Positions 15,484-24,228 of a stretch of 64,000 nt of DNA are shown here, piece after piece. A program made the position numbers and the translations under genes. Each line of letters opens with the position of its first letter. The stretch's first letter is position 1. Source of the DNA: DASPXK01 sp035637315 (lineage in GTDB: Bacteria; Chloroflexota; UBA6077; JACCZL01); contig DASPXK010000303.1 in assembly GCA_035637315.1 (NCBI GenBank), positions 1-64,000 of the forward strand, in the 5' to 3' direction. The notes beneath the pieces were generated by a model. The model was given only the letters and a program-made list of their open reading frames with translations, had not been told where the DNA came from and did no database searches.

Positions 15484-16235
15484 CACGTCGCTGCCCGGCG
15501 GGCCTGATCAGGCCGCTGCCGGTCGACCTCATCGTCGTGGTCGGTACGGCGCCGGCCCGGGCCGCCAGGGATGCCACCAACACGATCCCCATCGTCTTCG
15601 CGCGGAGCGACGATCCGGTCAGGTTCGGGCTTGTCTCCAGCCTCGCCCGACCCGGCGGGAACGCCACCGGGCTTACCACCATTAGCACGCAGTTGATCGG
15701 CAAGCGGCTTGAGCTCCTCAAGGAAGCCCTGCCTGGCGTCTCGCGCGTCGGCGTCCTCTGGAACCCGGCCATCGTCGAGCGGACGTCCGAATTCCCGGAC
15801 GTCGAGGCCGCCGCACAGATGCTCGGGCTCCAGGTAGTCTCCCTTGAGGCGCGCGAGGCGAGTGAGCTCCAGGCCGCCTTCGAAGCGGCGATCCGGCAGC
15901 AGGCCGACGTTATCTTCACGCTGGACAATGCTCTGCTGTCCGTCCACAGCGCTGAGCTCGCCGGGCTCACGACAAAGCATCGGCTGCCGATGATGTCCGC
16001 CAATCGGGATTACGCGGCCGTCGGGGGCCTCATGAGCTATGGCCCGGACTATCTGGAGCAATACCGCCGAGCGGCGACCTACGTCAACAAGATCCTCAAG
16101 GGCGCCAAGCCGGCCGACCTGCCGGTCGAGCAGCCCACCAAGTTCGAGTTCGTCATCAACCTCAAGACCGCCCAGGCGCTCGGCCTCACCCTTCCCCAGT
16201 CGATCCTGCTCCAGGCGACCGAGGTCATCCAGTAG
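15480..16235 (+). pseudogene. 3' half of an ABC transporter substrate-binding protein gene
   Basis: Residues from LPVD onward (15516) match the C-terminal two thirds of the PF04392 family of substrate-binding proteins: LIVVVGTAPARAARDAT, then IPIVFARSDDPVRFG, LVSSLARPGGNATGL, LLKEALPGVSRVGVLWNP and a final FEFVINLKTAQALGLTLPQ. The signal peptide and first ~100 residues are missing. They are found at 29208-29519 on the other strand. Both halves meet at an identical 13-bp sequence and in the same reading phase. The open frame here begins with an ATG overlapping the toxin stop, which adds about 12 unrelated residues. Confidence 0.8.
15515..15527 (+). repeat. 13-bp inversion junction, left copy
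   Basis: The sequence GCTGCCGGTCGAC occurs here on the plus strand and at 29208-29220 on the minus strand. It marks the exact point where the two halves of one substrate-binding gene stop matching their surroundings. Confidence 0.65.
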
Positions 16236-16357
16236 GCCACGCCGGCTCGTAGTGCGCGCTCACGGTGACGGCGGGTGGCGCTCGGCTTGGACCGCAGCCC
16301 GAATTGGGGTGACGCAAATAGCTCGGGGTTCGGCTGAGGCCGTTCGTGAAGGACAGG

Positions 16358-17059
16358 TCAGCCGGGCCTGGCCTTGGCGACTCGGTCGCGCTTGTACGCC
16401 TCGGGCAGCAGGTCCAACATCCGCTCTTCCATGAGCCGGGCTCGCTCGTCCAGGTCTGATTCCGTCCGCCGGGGCGGCAGCGGGGGCACAACGAACGGCT
16501 CGCCGAAGCGGACCTCGAACCGCCCGCGGCTGAGGATGGAGCCGCCGGTCCCAAGGACGGCGGCTGGGACGACCGGTGTCCCGGTCTTGGCGGCCAGGTA
16601 CGCCGGACCGGCCTTGATCTGGCCGAATAGACCCTGGCGGCCAAAGGCGCGGGTGGCCTGCGGGAACGCCGCGACCACGTGGCCCCTGCGCAGCTCCTCG
16701 ACCGCTGCCCGAAGCGCCCCGAAGTCGGCCTCGTCGCGTCGGATCGAGATGGCCCCGGATCTCCGCAGCCACCAACCGAGAAACGGGACCTCGAAGAACT
16801 CCGAACGCGCGAACATGGTGATCGAGCGCTTGCCCACCCTGCTGACCGCCTCCCCTACCATGAACGGGTCGAACGCGTCGACGTGATTGGCGACGAGTAA
16901 GACCGGGCCTTCGCGAGGGAAGGAGCCGCTGATCGCCAGGGAGTGCCAACGCGCGATCGCCGTGACCCAGAGCTTGTTGATCCCAAACAGCCAGCGCGGC
17001 TGGTCCGGCTGTTCGACTCGGATACCGAACGCGGTCCGCTGAGGCACCATCGTGGGCAC
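16358..17059 (-). CDS. plsC: 1-acyl-glycerol-3-phosphate acyltransferase (PlsC-like)
   Basis: A 233-residue protein. VANHVDAFDPF near residue 57 is the HxxxxD catalytic motif. SEFFEVPFLGWWLRRSGAISIRR matches motif II; the usual FPEGTRS of motif III reads FPQATRAFG, so the conserved Glu and Gly are Gln and Ala. VPAAVLG matches motif IV. Such enzymes make phosphatidic acid at the inner membrane face. The altered motif III suggests a different acceptor or lower activity. It stands alone, divergent from the small zinc-ribbon gene. Confidence 0.8.
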   Translation of the reverse strand: MPTMVPQRTAFGIRVEQPDQPRWLFGINKLWVTAIARWHSLAISGSFPREGPVLLVANHVDAFDPFMVGEAVSRVGKRSITMFARSEFFEVPFLGWWLRRSGAISIRRDEADFGALRAAVEELRRGHVVAAFPQATRAFGRQGLFGQIKAGPAYLAAKTGTPVVPAAVLGTGGSILSRGRFEVRFGEPFVVPPLPPRRTESDLDERARLMEERMLDLLPEAYKRDRVAKARPG

Positions 17060-17094
17060 TATAGCAAGCCGCCCCGCTACGTTCCGGTTGGCCT

Positions 17095-17100
17095 TATAAT
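17095..17100 (+). promoter_or_regulatory. Putative -10 box (TATAAT)
   Basis: A perfect TATAAT lies 27 bp before the zinc-ribbon gene start in the divergent gap. No clear -35 hexamer is visible. Confidence 0.35.
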
Positions 17101-17127
17101 GGCTCTCCAGGATCGCGCTGTCAGGGG

Positions 17128-17319
17128 ATGACCCGCGTGTCTGAGGAGCCTCACCCGGGCCCAGCCGGTTCCGTTCAAGACGCGTCGCGGCGCACTTCGC
17201 CCGAGCCGCCGCCGTACGGCAAACAGCTGTGCCCCCAGTGTGGCTATCTGATTTCGGACATCGCCGGCAGCAAGGCCGCCATCTGCCTCAACTGCGGTTT
17301 CAAAGACCCCTGCTGCTAG
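17128..17319 (+). CDS. Small zinc-ribbon protein
   Basis: A 63-residue protein with a flexible, Pro-rich first half and a C-terminal rubredoxin-like zinc ribbon: LCPQCGYLI, then ICLNCGFKDPCC, giving two CxxC knuckles plus two terminal Cys residues. Small proteins of this form are common but have no known function. It may bind metal or nucleic acid. The gene lies between the acyltransferase and the PBP2 gene and is followed by a heptamer hairpin. Confidence 0.65.
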   Translation: MTRVSEEPHPGPAGSVQDASRRTSPEPPPYGKQLCPQCGYLISDIAGSKAAICLNCGFKDPCC

Positions 17320-17325
17320 TACGAG

Positions 17326-17391
17326 TCGAAAGTCAGGGCTCAAAAATCCAAACTCGTACTTGGGAGTTTCGACGTTTGACTTTTGACTGGT
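17326..17391. repeat. Inverted heptamer array (AGTCAAA-type) after the zinc-ribbon gene
   Basis: The left arm holds AGTCGAA, AGTCAGG, GCTCAAA and AATCCAA; the right arm, read in reverse complement, holds AGTCAAA twice, CGTCGAA and ACTCCCA. The A/T-rich units stand out from the GC-rich surroundings. It may act as a terminator-like hairpin. Confidence 0.75.
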
Positions 17392-17426
17392 AAACTGGGG
17401 CGAGTCATGAGGTCCTGGTAGGCTGC

Positions 17427-19625
17427 ATGCTTGATTCCGGCGAGCCTCGCGGCACGTCCGGCGTAGTCCCATACCTCTTCCGCGCCGCGGTCCTCATAGC
17501 CTTCGCCGTCCTAGCCGCTCAGCTCTGGCGGCTCCAGATCGTCGAGGGCTTTCAGCTTCGCCAGCGCGCCGACAACAACCGCGTTCGGGTGAGTCAGATT
17601 ACCCCGCCGCGAGGCGTGATCTACGACCGTAACGGCACGATCATCGCCTCGAACGCACCCGTTTTCGTCATTTCTATCGTGCCGGCCGATCTTCCGCCGC
17701 GCGGCGAAGGGCTAGTCTACAGTCGTCTCGCGTCGCTGCTGGGGGTCACCACGGCCGAGGTTCGGCAGGCGGTCGACCGTCGCAAAGTCGAGGGCGACCC
17801 GTTCACACCGATCCCGATCCGGTCCAACGTCCCGCGCGACGCGGCGCTCATGGTCGAACAGCGACACACCGACTTGCCCGGCGTGCTCGTGTCGGTGGAA
17901 TCGGTCCGCAAGTACGCCGAGGGGCCGCTGCTGGCCCACTTGCTCGGCTATACGGGCCCGATCTCGCCAGCCGTTCTGTCGCCGGCCGAGTACAAGCAGA
18001 AGGTCGAGAAGGAAGGCTACTCGATAAACGACCGCATCGGGACCGCCGGGCTGGAAGACGCGTACGAGTCGTATCTGCGCGGCAAGCCTGGCCGGCGGAT
18101 GTACGAGGTCGAGGCCTCCGGACGAGTCGTTAGCGAGCTGCGCGTCGAGCGCCCCGAGCCCGGTAAGAACCTGGTCCTCAACATCGACCTCGACGTGCAG
18201 CGGATGGTTGCCAACATCTTGCGCGAGGGCCTCCACCAGGGGAACGTGGGGGCCGCAATCATCAGCAGCGTGAAGACCGGCGAAGTCCTCGCGCTTGTGA
18301 GCCTGCCCAGCTACGACAACAACATCTTCGCCGACGATAGCCGTGAGGAGGAGTTGTCGCGCCTGCTCACCGATCCGGAGCAGCCCTTCTTCCACCGCGG
18401 CATCGCCGGCAACTATCCGCCCGGCTCGACCTTCAAGCTGGTTACCGGTCTGGGCGCACTTCAGGAAGGCGTCGCGGCTCGGGACACCGTGATCGAGAGC
18501 AAAGGCGTGCTCTACGTCCAGCACGATTACTACCCGACCTACCGCCAGCCGTTCCTGGATTGGGCTCCGCTCGGTCGCCTGAACTTCATCCAGGCGATCG
18601 CCAATTCCTCCAACATCTACTTCTTCTACCTGGGCGGCGGGTATGAGCCAGAGCGTTTCGTGGGTCTGGGCAACGAGCGTCTGGCTCGCTACGCGCGGAT
18701 GATGGGTTTCGGCGCACCAACCGGGATCGACCTCCCGGGCGAATCGTCGGGCACGATCCCGGACGAGGCCTGGAAGCTGCAGAAGATCGGCGAGAAATGG
18801 GTCAAGGGAGATACCTACAACATGTCGATCGGCCAGGGCTATGTGGAGGCCACGCCGATCCAGGTCCACAACGCGACGGTGGCCATCGCCAACGGCGGCA
18901 CACTCCTGAAGCCGCGAATCGTCAGGGAGATCCTCGATTCTGACGGCAACGTCGTCGTCAGGACCCAGCCAGAGGCGATCCGAGCACTGGACGTCGAGCC
19001 GCGCCACCTGAAGACGATGATCGAAGGCATGGAGGCCGGCTTCAGCGCCCAGTTGTTGCGCGATTATCGGATTCCCGGCCTGAGAGTAGCCGGCAAGACC
19101 GGGACCGCCGAGTTTGGCCAGGCCGCCAGTCCGCAGGGCGAGCTACCGACCCATGGCTGGTTTACCGGCTTCGCGCCGGTGGAAGACCCGCAGATCGCCG
19201 TGACGGTGTTTGTCGAGCGCGGCTCGAGCAGCCGCGACGCAGCGCCAATCGCGGCCAGGATCCTGCGCCACTACTTCGCGATCCCGGAGAACGCACCTGC
19301 CCCGCCGTTGCCCCCGCCAACCGTGGTCCCGAACAGGTCCGTCGTCGCTCCGACGCCACCTCGCCAGCCGGTCGCGACCCCGCCGGTCGCCACCGCCATC
19401 GCGACTGTGGCCTCGACGCCTGGCGCGCCGCCGCCTCCGGCAGCCCCGGCGGTTGCCCCAAGTCAGGGCCTCCCGCCGACACAGCCCGCGCCACCACTGG
19501 CCACCCCGCCGGCAGTCGTTCCAAAGCCGCCTGCCGTCTTCACGCCAGTCGCGGCGCCAGACGCACCGCCTGCTCGCCCAACTCGGGCCCCTACTCCGGG
19601 CAGCGTCCCCAGGCCGCCCCGTTAG
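17427..19625 (+). CDS. mrdA: Penicillin-binding protein 2 (transpeptidase)
   Basis: A 732-residue class B PBP. One membrane helix (about residues 17-33) is followed by the dimerisation region with RGVIYDRNGTIIASN. The transpeptidase domain has the active-site GSTFK near residue 334, SSN near 394 and KTGTAEF near 557. It cross-links peptidoglycan during side-wall growth, normally with RodA. No rodA or mreBCD genes are adjacent. The C-terminal 100 residues are a Pro/Ala-rich, probably disordered tail not found in typical PBP2, which could span the wall or bind a partner. Confidence 0.9.
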   Translation: MLDSGEPRGTSGVVPYLFRAAVLIAFAVLAAQLWRLQIVEGFQLRQRADNNRVRVSQITPPRGVIYDRNGTIIASNAPVFVISIVPADLPPRGEGLVYSRLASLLGVTTAEVRQAVDRRKVEGDPFTPIPIRSNVPRDAALMVEQRHTDLPGVLVSVESVRKYAEGPLLAHLLGYTGPISPAVLSPAEYKQKVEKEGYSINDRIGTAGLEDAYESYLRGKPGRRMYEVEASGRVVSELRVERPEPGKNLVLNIDLDVQRMVANILREGLHQGNVGAAIISSVKTGEVLALVSLPSYDNNIFADDSREEELSRLLTDPEQPFFHRGIAGNYPPGSTFKLVTGLGALQEGVAARDTVIESKGVLYVQHDYYPTYRQPFLDWAPLGRLNFIQAIANSSNIYFFYLGGGYEPERFVGLGNERLARYARMMGFGAPTGIDLPGESSGTIPDEAWKLQKIGEKWVKGDTYNMSIGQGYVEATPIQVHNATVAIANGGTLLKPRIVREILDSDGNVVVRTQPEAIRALDVEPRHLKTMIEGMEAGFSAQLLRDYRIPGLRVAGKTGTAEFGQAASPQGELPTHGWFTGFAPVEDPQIAVTVFVERGSSSRDAAPIAARILRHYFAIPENAPAPPLPPPTVVPNRSVVAPTPPRQPVATPPVATAIATVASTPGAPPPPAAPAVAPSQGLPPTQPAPPLATPPAVVPKPPAVFTPVAAPDAPPARPTRAPTPGSVPRPPR

Positions 19626-19643
19626 GCGGGCTTGTCGGGCCGG

Positions 19644-19988
19644 CTAGGCGCGTTGGTCGGCGCTGGTACCGCCCCGCGATCGCGGCTGGCCGTTCAGGAA
19701 CGCGTGGCGGAGCGGAACGACCCGGAACATCACCCACACTTCGTCGCCGGTGTGCTCTTGAACCACGCTTGTGAGCGCCGCGGCGATCTCGCGCCCACGC
19801 CGGTAGACCTGCTCTTCCGAGCTCAGCTCCACCCACAGCTCAGCCTCGCCAGCCCCATCCTCGGAAACGATTCGGCGGATGGCGATGGAATCGGGTGGGA
19901 CGCGCAGGACTCGGCCAAGCTCCCGTTGGACTGAGTCGCGAATCGCGGCAAACGTCTCGGCCGCGCCGATGAAGTCGACAAAGATCAC
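19644..19988 (-). CDS. Hypothetical protein, possible tautomerase-like fold
   Basis: A 114-residue protein from GTG 19988. It alternates strand and amphipathic helix (DFIGAAETFAAIRDSVQREL, then ELWVELSSEEQV, a second helix and VWVMFRVVPL), a pattern like tautomerase-superfamily or DUF1904 proteins, but there is no N-terminal Pro after the start, so the match is only in outline. It lies 25 bp downstream of another unknown gene on the same strand and probably shares its transcript. Confidence 0.55.
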   Translation of the reverse strand: MIFVDFIGAAETFAAIRDSVQRELGRVLRVPPDSIAIRRIVSEDGAGEAELWVELSSEEQVYRRGREIAAALTSVVQEHTGDEVWVMFRVVPLRHAFLNGQPRSRGGTSADQRA

Positions 19989-20013
19989 GGCGGTACCTGG
20001 TGGAAGTGTGCTG

Positions 20014-20817
20014 CTAGTTGGGGAGGGCGGCTGGCCGCGGGCGCGGGCGCCGGTAGAGTTGGCGGATCTGCTCGCCGACTTTGAACGGCTCGGAACTGCC
20101 AGCCAGTCGGACCGCCTCGATGACTCGCTCCAGTGGGGGCAGGGCGCCCACTTCTTGCGTCAGGTCGGCGAGGAACTTGTCATACGCCTCGGTACCAAGC
20201 TCGCCCTCGACAGTGGCGCCAAGAAGGCTTTGGAGCTGGCTCCGCTCCACCTCCTCGCGGCGTCGCTCCTCTGCTCGCTGGCGGAGCCGCTCGGTGACCC
20301 CCGGCAGGCGGGGCGCGCCATCGTTTGGACCACCAAACCGCTGGCCGGGCCGCTGGCGCTCGCCGAATGGCGGCCGGCTGCCAATGGGCGGCCGCTGCGG
20401 GGCCGGCGCGCGGTCACCAGCGCGTGGTGGGGTGGGTGCGGGCCGACCAGCGGACGTTGGTCGGGTCTCGACCGGGGCGATCTCGCCGACAGGGAAGCGC
20501 TCGTCGCTTTCGGACTGCTCACCGCGGCGCCGAGCTCGATCTCCCGGCCCCGCCCGTGGACGCTCGCCGCGCTCAGCGCGGCGAGGCCGTGAACGTGGCC
20601 GCGGCGGCTGGTCGCCGCTTCGGCCCAGCTCGTCGTCGTAACCAGTCGCTCGACTCGGACGCTGGCGACGTCCGCCTGCCTCGCGGCGACTCTCAGGTCC
20701 CATCTCGACGACTACCGGCGGGCCCTCTTCCTCGACCGGGGCACTCGCCGGAGCGATCCCGAGCTCCTGGAGGTCCGCGAATTTCTCTAGCAGCGCTTCC
20801 TTGAGGCTTTTGGCCAT
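20014..20817 (-). CDS. Hypothetical basic, largely disordered protein
   Basis: A 267-residue protein. ATG 20817 was chosen because GGAGAGGGG lies just upstream; an in-frame ATG at 20907 would add a stretch without coding character. It has a short N-terminal helix (KSLKEALLEKFADLQELG), a central 120-residue stretch of Arg, Pro and Gly that is surely disordered, and a C-terminal helical domain (VTERLRQRAEERRREEVERS to EQIRQLYRR). The RG/RP-rich middle suggests nucleic-acid binding. No family recognised. Confidence 0.65.
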   Translation of the reverse strand: MAKSLKEALLEKFADLQELGIAPASAPVEEEGPPVVVEMGPESRREAGGRRQRPSRATGYDDELGRSGDQPPRPRSRPRRAERGERPRAGPGDRARRRGEQSESDERFPVGEIAPVETRPTSAGRPAPTPPRAGDRAPAPQRPPIGSRPPFGERQRPGQRFGGPNDGAPRLPGVTERLRQRAEERRREEVERSQLQSLLGATVEGELGTEAYDKFLADLTQEVGALPPLERVIEAVRLAGSSEPFKVGEQIRQLYRRPRPRPAALPN

Positions 20818-21240
20818 CCCCTCTCCTTGTTGCACGAGGCGTGCCCAAGAAAGGCCGGGCTCTCGTGCCGACTCAGCTTGCTTCATGCCGGGCGGCGTGC
20901 GCCGCACAGCCCAATCAGCGTGGTCCGACGCGGCGGGTCAGAGTCCCAGTTCTCGCTAGCGTGCCCCTTCCCGCCGCGGGTGCAGGGGAAATGGCACAGG
21001 TCTGCCGATGCGGCAGGGTATTGCAGGCGGCGGGCCAGCCCTATGGGCAGACGGAGCAGTGAGGACGCCGTTCGTCATCGGACTCGCTATCGGCGGAATT
21101 CGCCAACACCTAGCGTATCAACGGCGCGGCATGCGCTCCACCGGGGTGTACGGGGCCGTTGAAGGGAAGGTCAAGCGCGGCGAACAGATGGGTCCCGGGG
21201 ATTAGCCGCGCCCATTATAGCGCAAACGAGACTTGCACGC
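20818..21240. other. Intergenic region without a supported gene
   Basis: About 420 bp between two minus-strand genes. Several short frames exist on both strands, but none has convincing protein character. Part of it, around 20930-21060, is rich in GC hairpins. I could not match it to RNase P RNA, tmRNA, SRP RNA or 6S RNA from memory. A covariance-model search would decide whether it holds an RNA gene. Confidence 0.4.
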
Positions 21241-21304
21241 TGCAAGACAACGGGTTTCGGTTTCGAGTCGCGTGTTTGAACACGCAACTCGAAACTGGAA
21301 ACTC
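21241..21304. repeat. Hairpin of heptamer-like units (ACTCGAA/GTTTCGA)
   Basis: A near-perfect inverted repeat centred at about 21273, with arms GTTTCGAGTCGCGTGTT and its complement. The units are spaced by 7 bp (ACTCGAA, ACTGGAA). It begins about 8 bp after the stop of the minus-strand gene ending at 21312 and may form its transcript end, although no T-run follows. Confidence 0.65.
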
Positions 21305-21311
21305 ACCAAAA

Positions 21312-21569
21312 TTATTCCAGCAAGCTGCCCAACTCGTGCTCGCCTTCCTCGCGCGGTCCGCTCTGGGAGACGCGGATCAGCTTGACGGTGTCTGGCTGCC
21401 CGGCTTCCGGCATGGCGGCCAGCCGCGAGACCAGGCGGCGGAGGACGAGCTGCGCGTCCTGGGCTCCATCGGTGAGGGTTCGGCCGCCCCAGGCGGCGTT
21501 GCCTATCCAGGAGCCGTCACGCAGCTCCTGCAAGTGCACGACGGCGGTTCGGGTGGGCGCTGCGGTCAT
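21312..21569 (-). CDS. Small hypothetical protein
   Basis: An 85-residue protein from ATG 21569 with TRTAVVHLQELRDGSWIGNA, GAQDAQLVLRRLVSRLAAMP and an acidic Leu-rich end. It shows a likely beta-hairpin then helix then strand. No family recognised. Longer frames upstream read into repeat DNA, so the short start was chosen. It lies divergent from the citrate synthase gene. Confidence 0.55.
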   Translation of the reverse strand: MTAAPTRTAVVHLQELRDGSWIGNAAWGGRTLTDGAQDAQLVLRRLVSRLAAMPEAGQPDTVKLIRVSQSGPREEGEHELGSLLE

Positions 21570-21684
21570 CTTCACACACCCCCAGGATTCGTCGGGCGCC
21601 GCGCACATTGTATCCTGAAAGCCCCGTTCTTTACCGACATTTGGGCGCGAGGGCTCAAATCCCCCGACGGACGACGGACGATTG

Positions 21685-21719
21685 CCGATCGCCGATCGCC
21701 GATCGCCGATCGCCGATGA
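21685..21719. repeat. Heptamer repeat array (CCGATCG, 5 units)
   Basis: Four exact CCGATCG units and one CCGATGA variant, 74 bp before the citrate synthase start. The unit contains the palindrome CGATCG, so it can pair with itself. Confidence 0.9.
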
Positions 21720-21792
21720 GGCGTATACTTTCACGGCCGGGCCGGGAATCTGTCTCCTTTCACCACCCTCAGGTCCGGGCGAGGAGCGTGAG

Positions 21793-22935
21793 ATGAGCGC
21801 CGAGGCGGAGCAGGTCAGCTCCGGACTGGAGGGCGTGCTAGCCTGCGAATCGTCCATCACCTATCTGGACGGCCTCCAGGATCCGAGCGTACTCGAGTAC
21901 CGCGGCTACAACATCCACGACATCGCCGAGACGGCCCGTTTCGAGGAGATCGTGTATCTCCTATTCGAGGGCCGACTTCCGAAGGCGGCCGAGCTCTCCG
22001 CCTTCGATGCGGAGCTGCGCGGCCTGCGCGACGTCCCGTCGGAGCTGATCCAGCTGCTGGAGATGGTGCCCACATACGCCCATCCGATGGCTGGCCTGCG
22101 GACGGCCATCTCGCTCCTGGCCTGCCTCGACCTCGACCAGGAAGCAGCTGGTCGCCAGGCGAACCTCCAGAAGGCCAAGCGGATGGTGGCCCAGTTCCCA
22201 ACCGTCGTCGCGGCCATGCACCGCGTCGGTCAGGGCCTGGACGTGCTGCCGCCCGACCCTGAGCAGGGCCATGCAGCCAACTACCTCTTCATGTTGACCG
22301 GCAAGCGCCATGACGAGCCGAACATCAGGGCTCTGGACACGGCCCTGAACCTGTACGCCGAGCACGAGCTAAACGCTTCGACCTTCGCACTGCGCGTAAC
22401 GGCTGGGACGTTGTCTGATATCTATTCGGCGGTCGTGTCCGGTATCTCGGCCCTCAAAGGCCCGCTCCACGGCGGCGCGATCGACGACGCGATGCGAATG
22501 ATCATAGAGATCGGGAGCGTCGAAAACGTACGCCCCTGGGTCGACCGAGCGCTGGCCGAGCGGCGTCTGCTGTCCGGCTTTGGCCACCGCGTGTACAAAA
22601 CCGGCGACGCGCGGGCCGTCCATCTCCGCAACATGGCCCACTCGCTGGCCGAGTCGACCGGTGAGCGGACCTGGTACGAGATCGCGGCGGCGAGCGAGGA
22701 GTACGTGCGCGAGCGCAAGCGGCTGCCAGCCAACGTCGACTACTACGCCGCTCCGGTCCTGTACTACCTCGGCTTCCCGCTCAGCCTGTTCACCAATTTC
22801 GTGGCCTCGAGCAGAGTGGCGGGCTGGTGCGCGCACGCGCTCGAGCAGTACGAGAATAACCGCTTGATCCGCCCGCGAGCCCGTTACGTTGGGCCGCGCC
22901 AACAGCCGTACGCTCCAGTAGGCAGTAGGCACTAG
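21793..22935 (+). CDS. gltA: Citrate synthase (or 2-methylcitrate synthase)
   Basis: A 380-residue type II-like citrate synthase. GYNIHDIAE is the conserved N-terminal block; EHELNASTF near residue 196 and GPLHGGAID near 229 hold the catalytic His residues, FGHRVYK near 272 binds citrate, and NVDYYAAPV near 318 holds the catalytic Asp. ATG 21793 follows GAGGAGCGTGAG. It joins oxaloacetate with acetyl-CoA; the next gene is PrpF-like, so propionyl-CoA (methylcitrate cycle) is an alternative substrate. The final GSRH and TAG stop come from CAGTAGG/CACTAGG heptamers. Confidence 0.9.
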   Translation: MSAEAEQVSSGLEGVLACESSITYLDGLQDPSVLEYRGYNIHDIAETARFEEIVYLLFEGRLPKAAELSAFDAELRGLRDVPSELIQLLEMVPTYAHPMAGLRTAISLLACLDLDQEAAGRQANLQKAKRMVAQFPTVVAAMHRVGQGLDVLPPDPEQGHAANYLFMLTGKRHDEPNIRALDTALNLYAEHELNASTFALRVTAGTLSDIYSAVVSGISALKGPLHGGAIDDAMRMIIEIGSVENVRPWVDRALAERRLLSGFGHRVYKTGDARAVHLRNMAHSLAESTGERTWYEIAAASEEYVRERKRLPANVDYYAAPVLYYLGFPLSLFTNFVASSRVAGWCAHALEQYENNRLIRPRARYVGPRQQPYAPVGSRH

Positions 22936-22971
22936 GCAGTAGGCAGTAGGCACTAGGCAGTAGGCAGTAGG
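22916..22971. repeat. Heptamer repeat array (CAGTAGG/CACTAGG, 8 units)
   Basis: Eight exact 7-bp units in the order AAB AAB AA, where A is CAGTAGG and B is CACTAGG. This second-order 21-bp pattern suggests that copying happened in blocks of three units. The first B unit holds the TAG stop of citrate synthase. Confidence 0.95.
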
Positions 22972-22991
22972 TCGGCTCGGGGAGTGAGGGT

Positions 22992-24206
22992 ATGCCACAG
23001 GTAGCGGTACGGGCGGCGTTCTATCGAGGCGGGACGAGCCGCGCGGTCGTCTTTCGAGAGGCCGACCTGGCCGTGTATGGGGCCAGGGCGCAGGAGGCGA
23101 TCATCCTCGCCGCGCTGGGCAGCCCGGACCCGCACGGCCGCGAGATAGATGGCCTGGGGGGCGGGATTTCGTCGCTCAGCAAGGTCGCGATCGTCGGCCC
23201 AGCCCCAGCCGGCAGCGGGGCCGACGTAACATACCGCTTCGGCCAGGTGGACGTGGAACACCCGGCCGTGGAGTTCATGGGTACCTGCGGCAATATCTCG
23301 GCCGCGATCGGACCGTTCGCGATCGATGAAGGCATGCTCGCGCCGCGCGAGCCGGTGACTCCTGTCCGGGTGCTAGCGGTCAATACAGGGCAGTACTACG
23401 TGTGCCATGTGCCAGTTCGGGCTGGGCGGGCCGAGGTGGAAGGCGATTACACGATCGACGGAGTGCCGTCGCCTGGCGCAAGGATCAGGCTCGAGTTCCT
23501 GGAGCCGGGTGGCACGCTTGGGCGCGGGCTGCTGCCGACCGGCCGGACTCGCGAAACCGTCGAACTTGAGGACGGGCGAGCAGTCGAGGTCTCGATCGTG
23601 GACGCGGGCAACCCGATCGTGTTCCTTCGGGCGGCCGATCTCGGCGCGACTGGGAGTGAGCGCCCGGAGGAGATCGACGCGAATCGCCCGCTCTGCGAGA
23701 CGCTCGACGCGGTCCGCGATGAGGCCGCCGTGCGAGTTGGGTTGGCCTCGAGCCCAGCCGAGGCTCGCCAGCGTTCGAAGGCGATCCCGAAAGTGGTTAT
23801 GGTCGCGCCGCCGGCGAGCTACGAGACGACCGGCGGCTCGCGGGTCTCGCGAGGTGACGCGGACGTGCTGGCGCGGATGCTCTCGATGAGCAGGGCACAT
23901 CGGACTCTGGCCGCCACGGCGGGTTTCTGCACGGCTGTCGCCGCCTCGATCGACGAAACGCTCGTCGGCGAGATCGCGCGGCCTCGGCTCGACCCGGGCC
24001 GCGTCCTCCGGATCGGCCACGCGGCCGGCGTATTGGAGATCGGCGCTTCGGTCGAGTCGGGGTCTGAGGGCTGGCACGTGCGGAGTATCAGCACCTACCG
24101 TACCGCGCGCCGCATCATGGATGGGCAGGTCTACGTGCCCGAGCGCTACCTGAGCGGCGAAGCATGGTACCAGCGGGTCCGTGAGGCGGTCGCGGCGACT
24201 GGGTGA
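22992..24206 (+). CDS. prpF: PrpF-like isomerase (aconitate / 4-oxalomesaconate isomerase family)
   Basis: A 404-residue protein of the PrpF family with a DapF-like double hot-dog fold. RAAFYRGGTSRAVVF at the start, DGLGGGISSLSKVAI near 53 (catalytic Lys), EFMGTCGNISAAIGPFAI near 95, GTCGN motif, and later AATAGFCTA near 310. PrpF isomerises trans-aconitate or 2-methyl-trans-aconitate and usually works with AcnD in the 2-methylcitrate cycle. Here it lies between a citrate-synthase-type gene and an aconitase, so the trio may run either a TCA segment or methylcitrate degradation. Confidence 0.8.
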   Translation: MPQVAVRAAFYRGGTSRAVVFREADLAVYGARAQEAIILAALGSPDPHGREIDGLGGGISSLSKVAIVGPAPAGSGADVTYRFGQVDVEHPAVEFMGTCGNISAAIGPFAIDEGMLAPREPVTPVRVLAVNTGQYYVCHVPVRAGRAEVEGDYTIDGVPSPGARIRLEFLEPGGTLGRGLLPTGRTRETVELEDGRAVEVSIVDAGNPIVFLRAADLGATGSERPEEIDANRPLCETLDAVRDEAAVRVGLASSPAEARQRSKAIPKVVMVAPPASYETTGGSRVSRGDADVLARMLSMSRAHRTLAATAGFCTAVAASIDETLVGEIARPRLDPGRVLRIGHAAGVLEIGASVESGSEGWHVRSISTYRTARRIMDGQVYVPERYLSGEAWYQRVREAVAATG

Positions 24207-24228
24207 GGCGAAGGTCTTGGCCGAGCGA

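Noticed and set aside
15480..15527. A complete, short substrate-binding protein starting at ATG 15480
   Set aside because: It lacks signal peptide and the first lobe strands, and the family match starts only at LPVD. The missing part is found at 29.2-29.5 kb, so it is a gene half.
17712..19007. A long minus-strand open frame of 431 codons opposite the PBP2 gene
   Set aside because: It mirrors a well-supported gene in a GC-rich genome, has no family motifs and is explained by codon bias. Similar long frames opposite topA (37432-38469), xseA (41412-42338) and the amidohydrolase (7628-8644) were rejected for the same reason.
20818..21240. Possible structured RNA gene (RNase P, tmRNA, SRP or 6S RNA)
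   Set aside because: GC-rich hairpins are visible but I could not identify the conserved core sequences of any of these RNAs.
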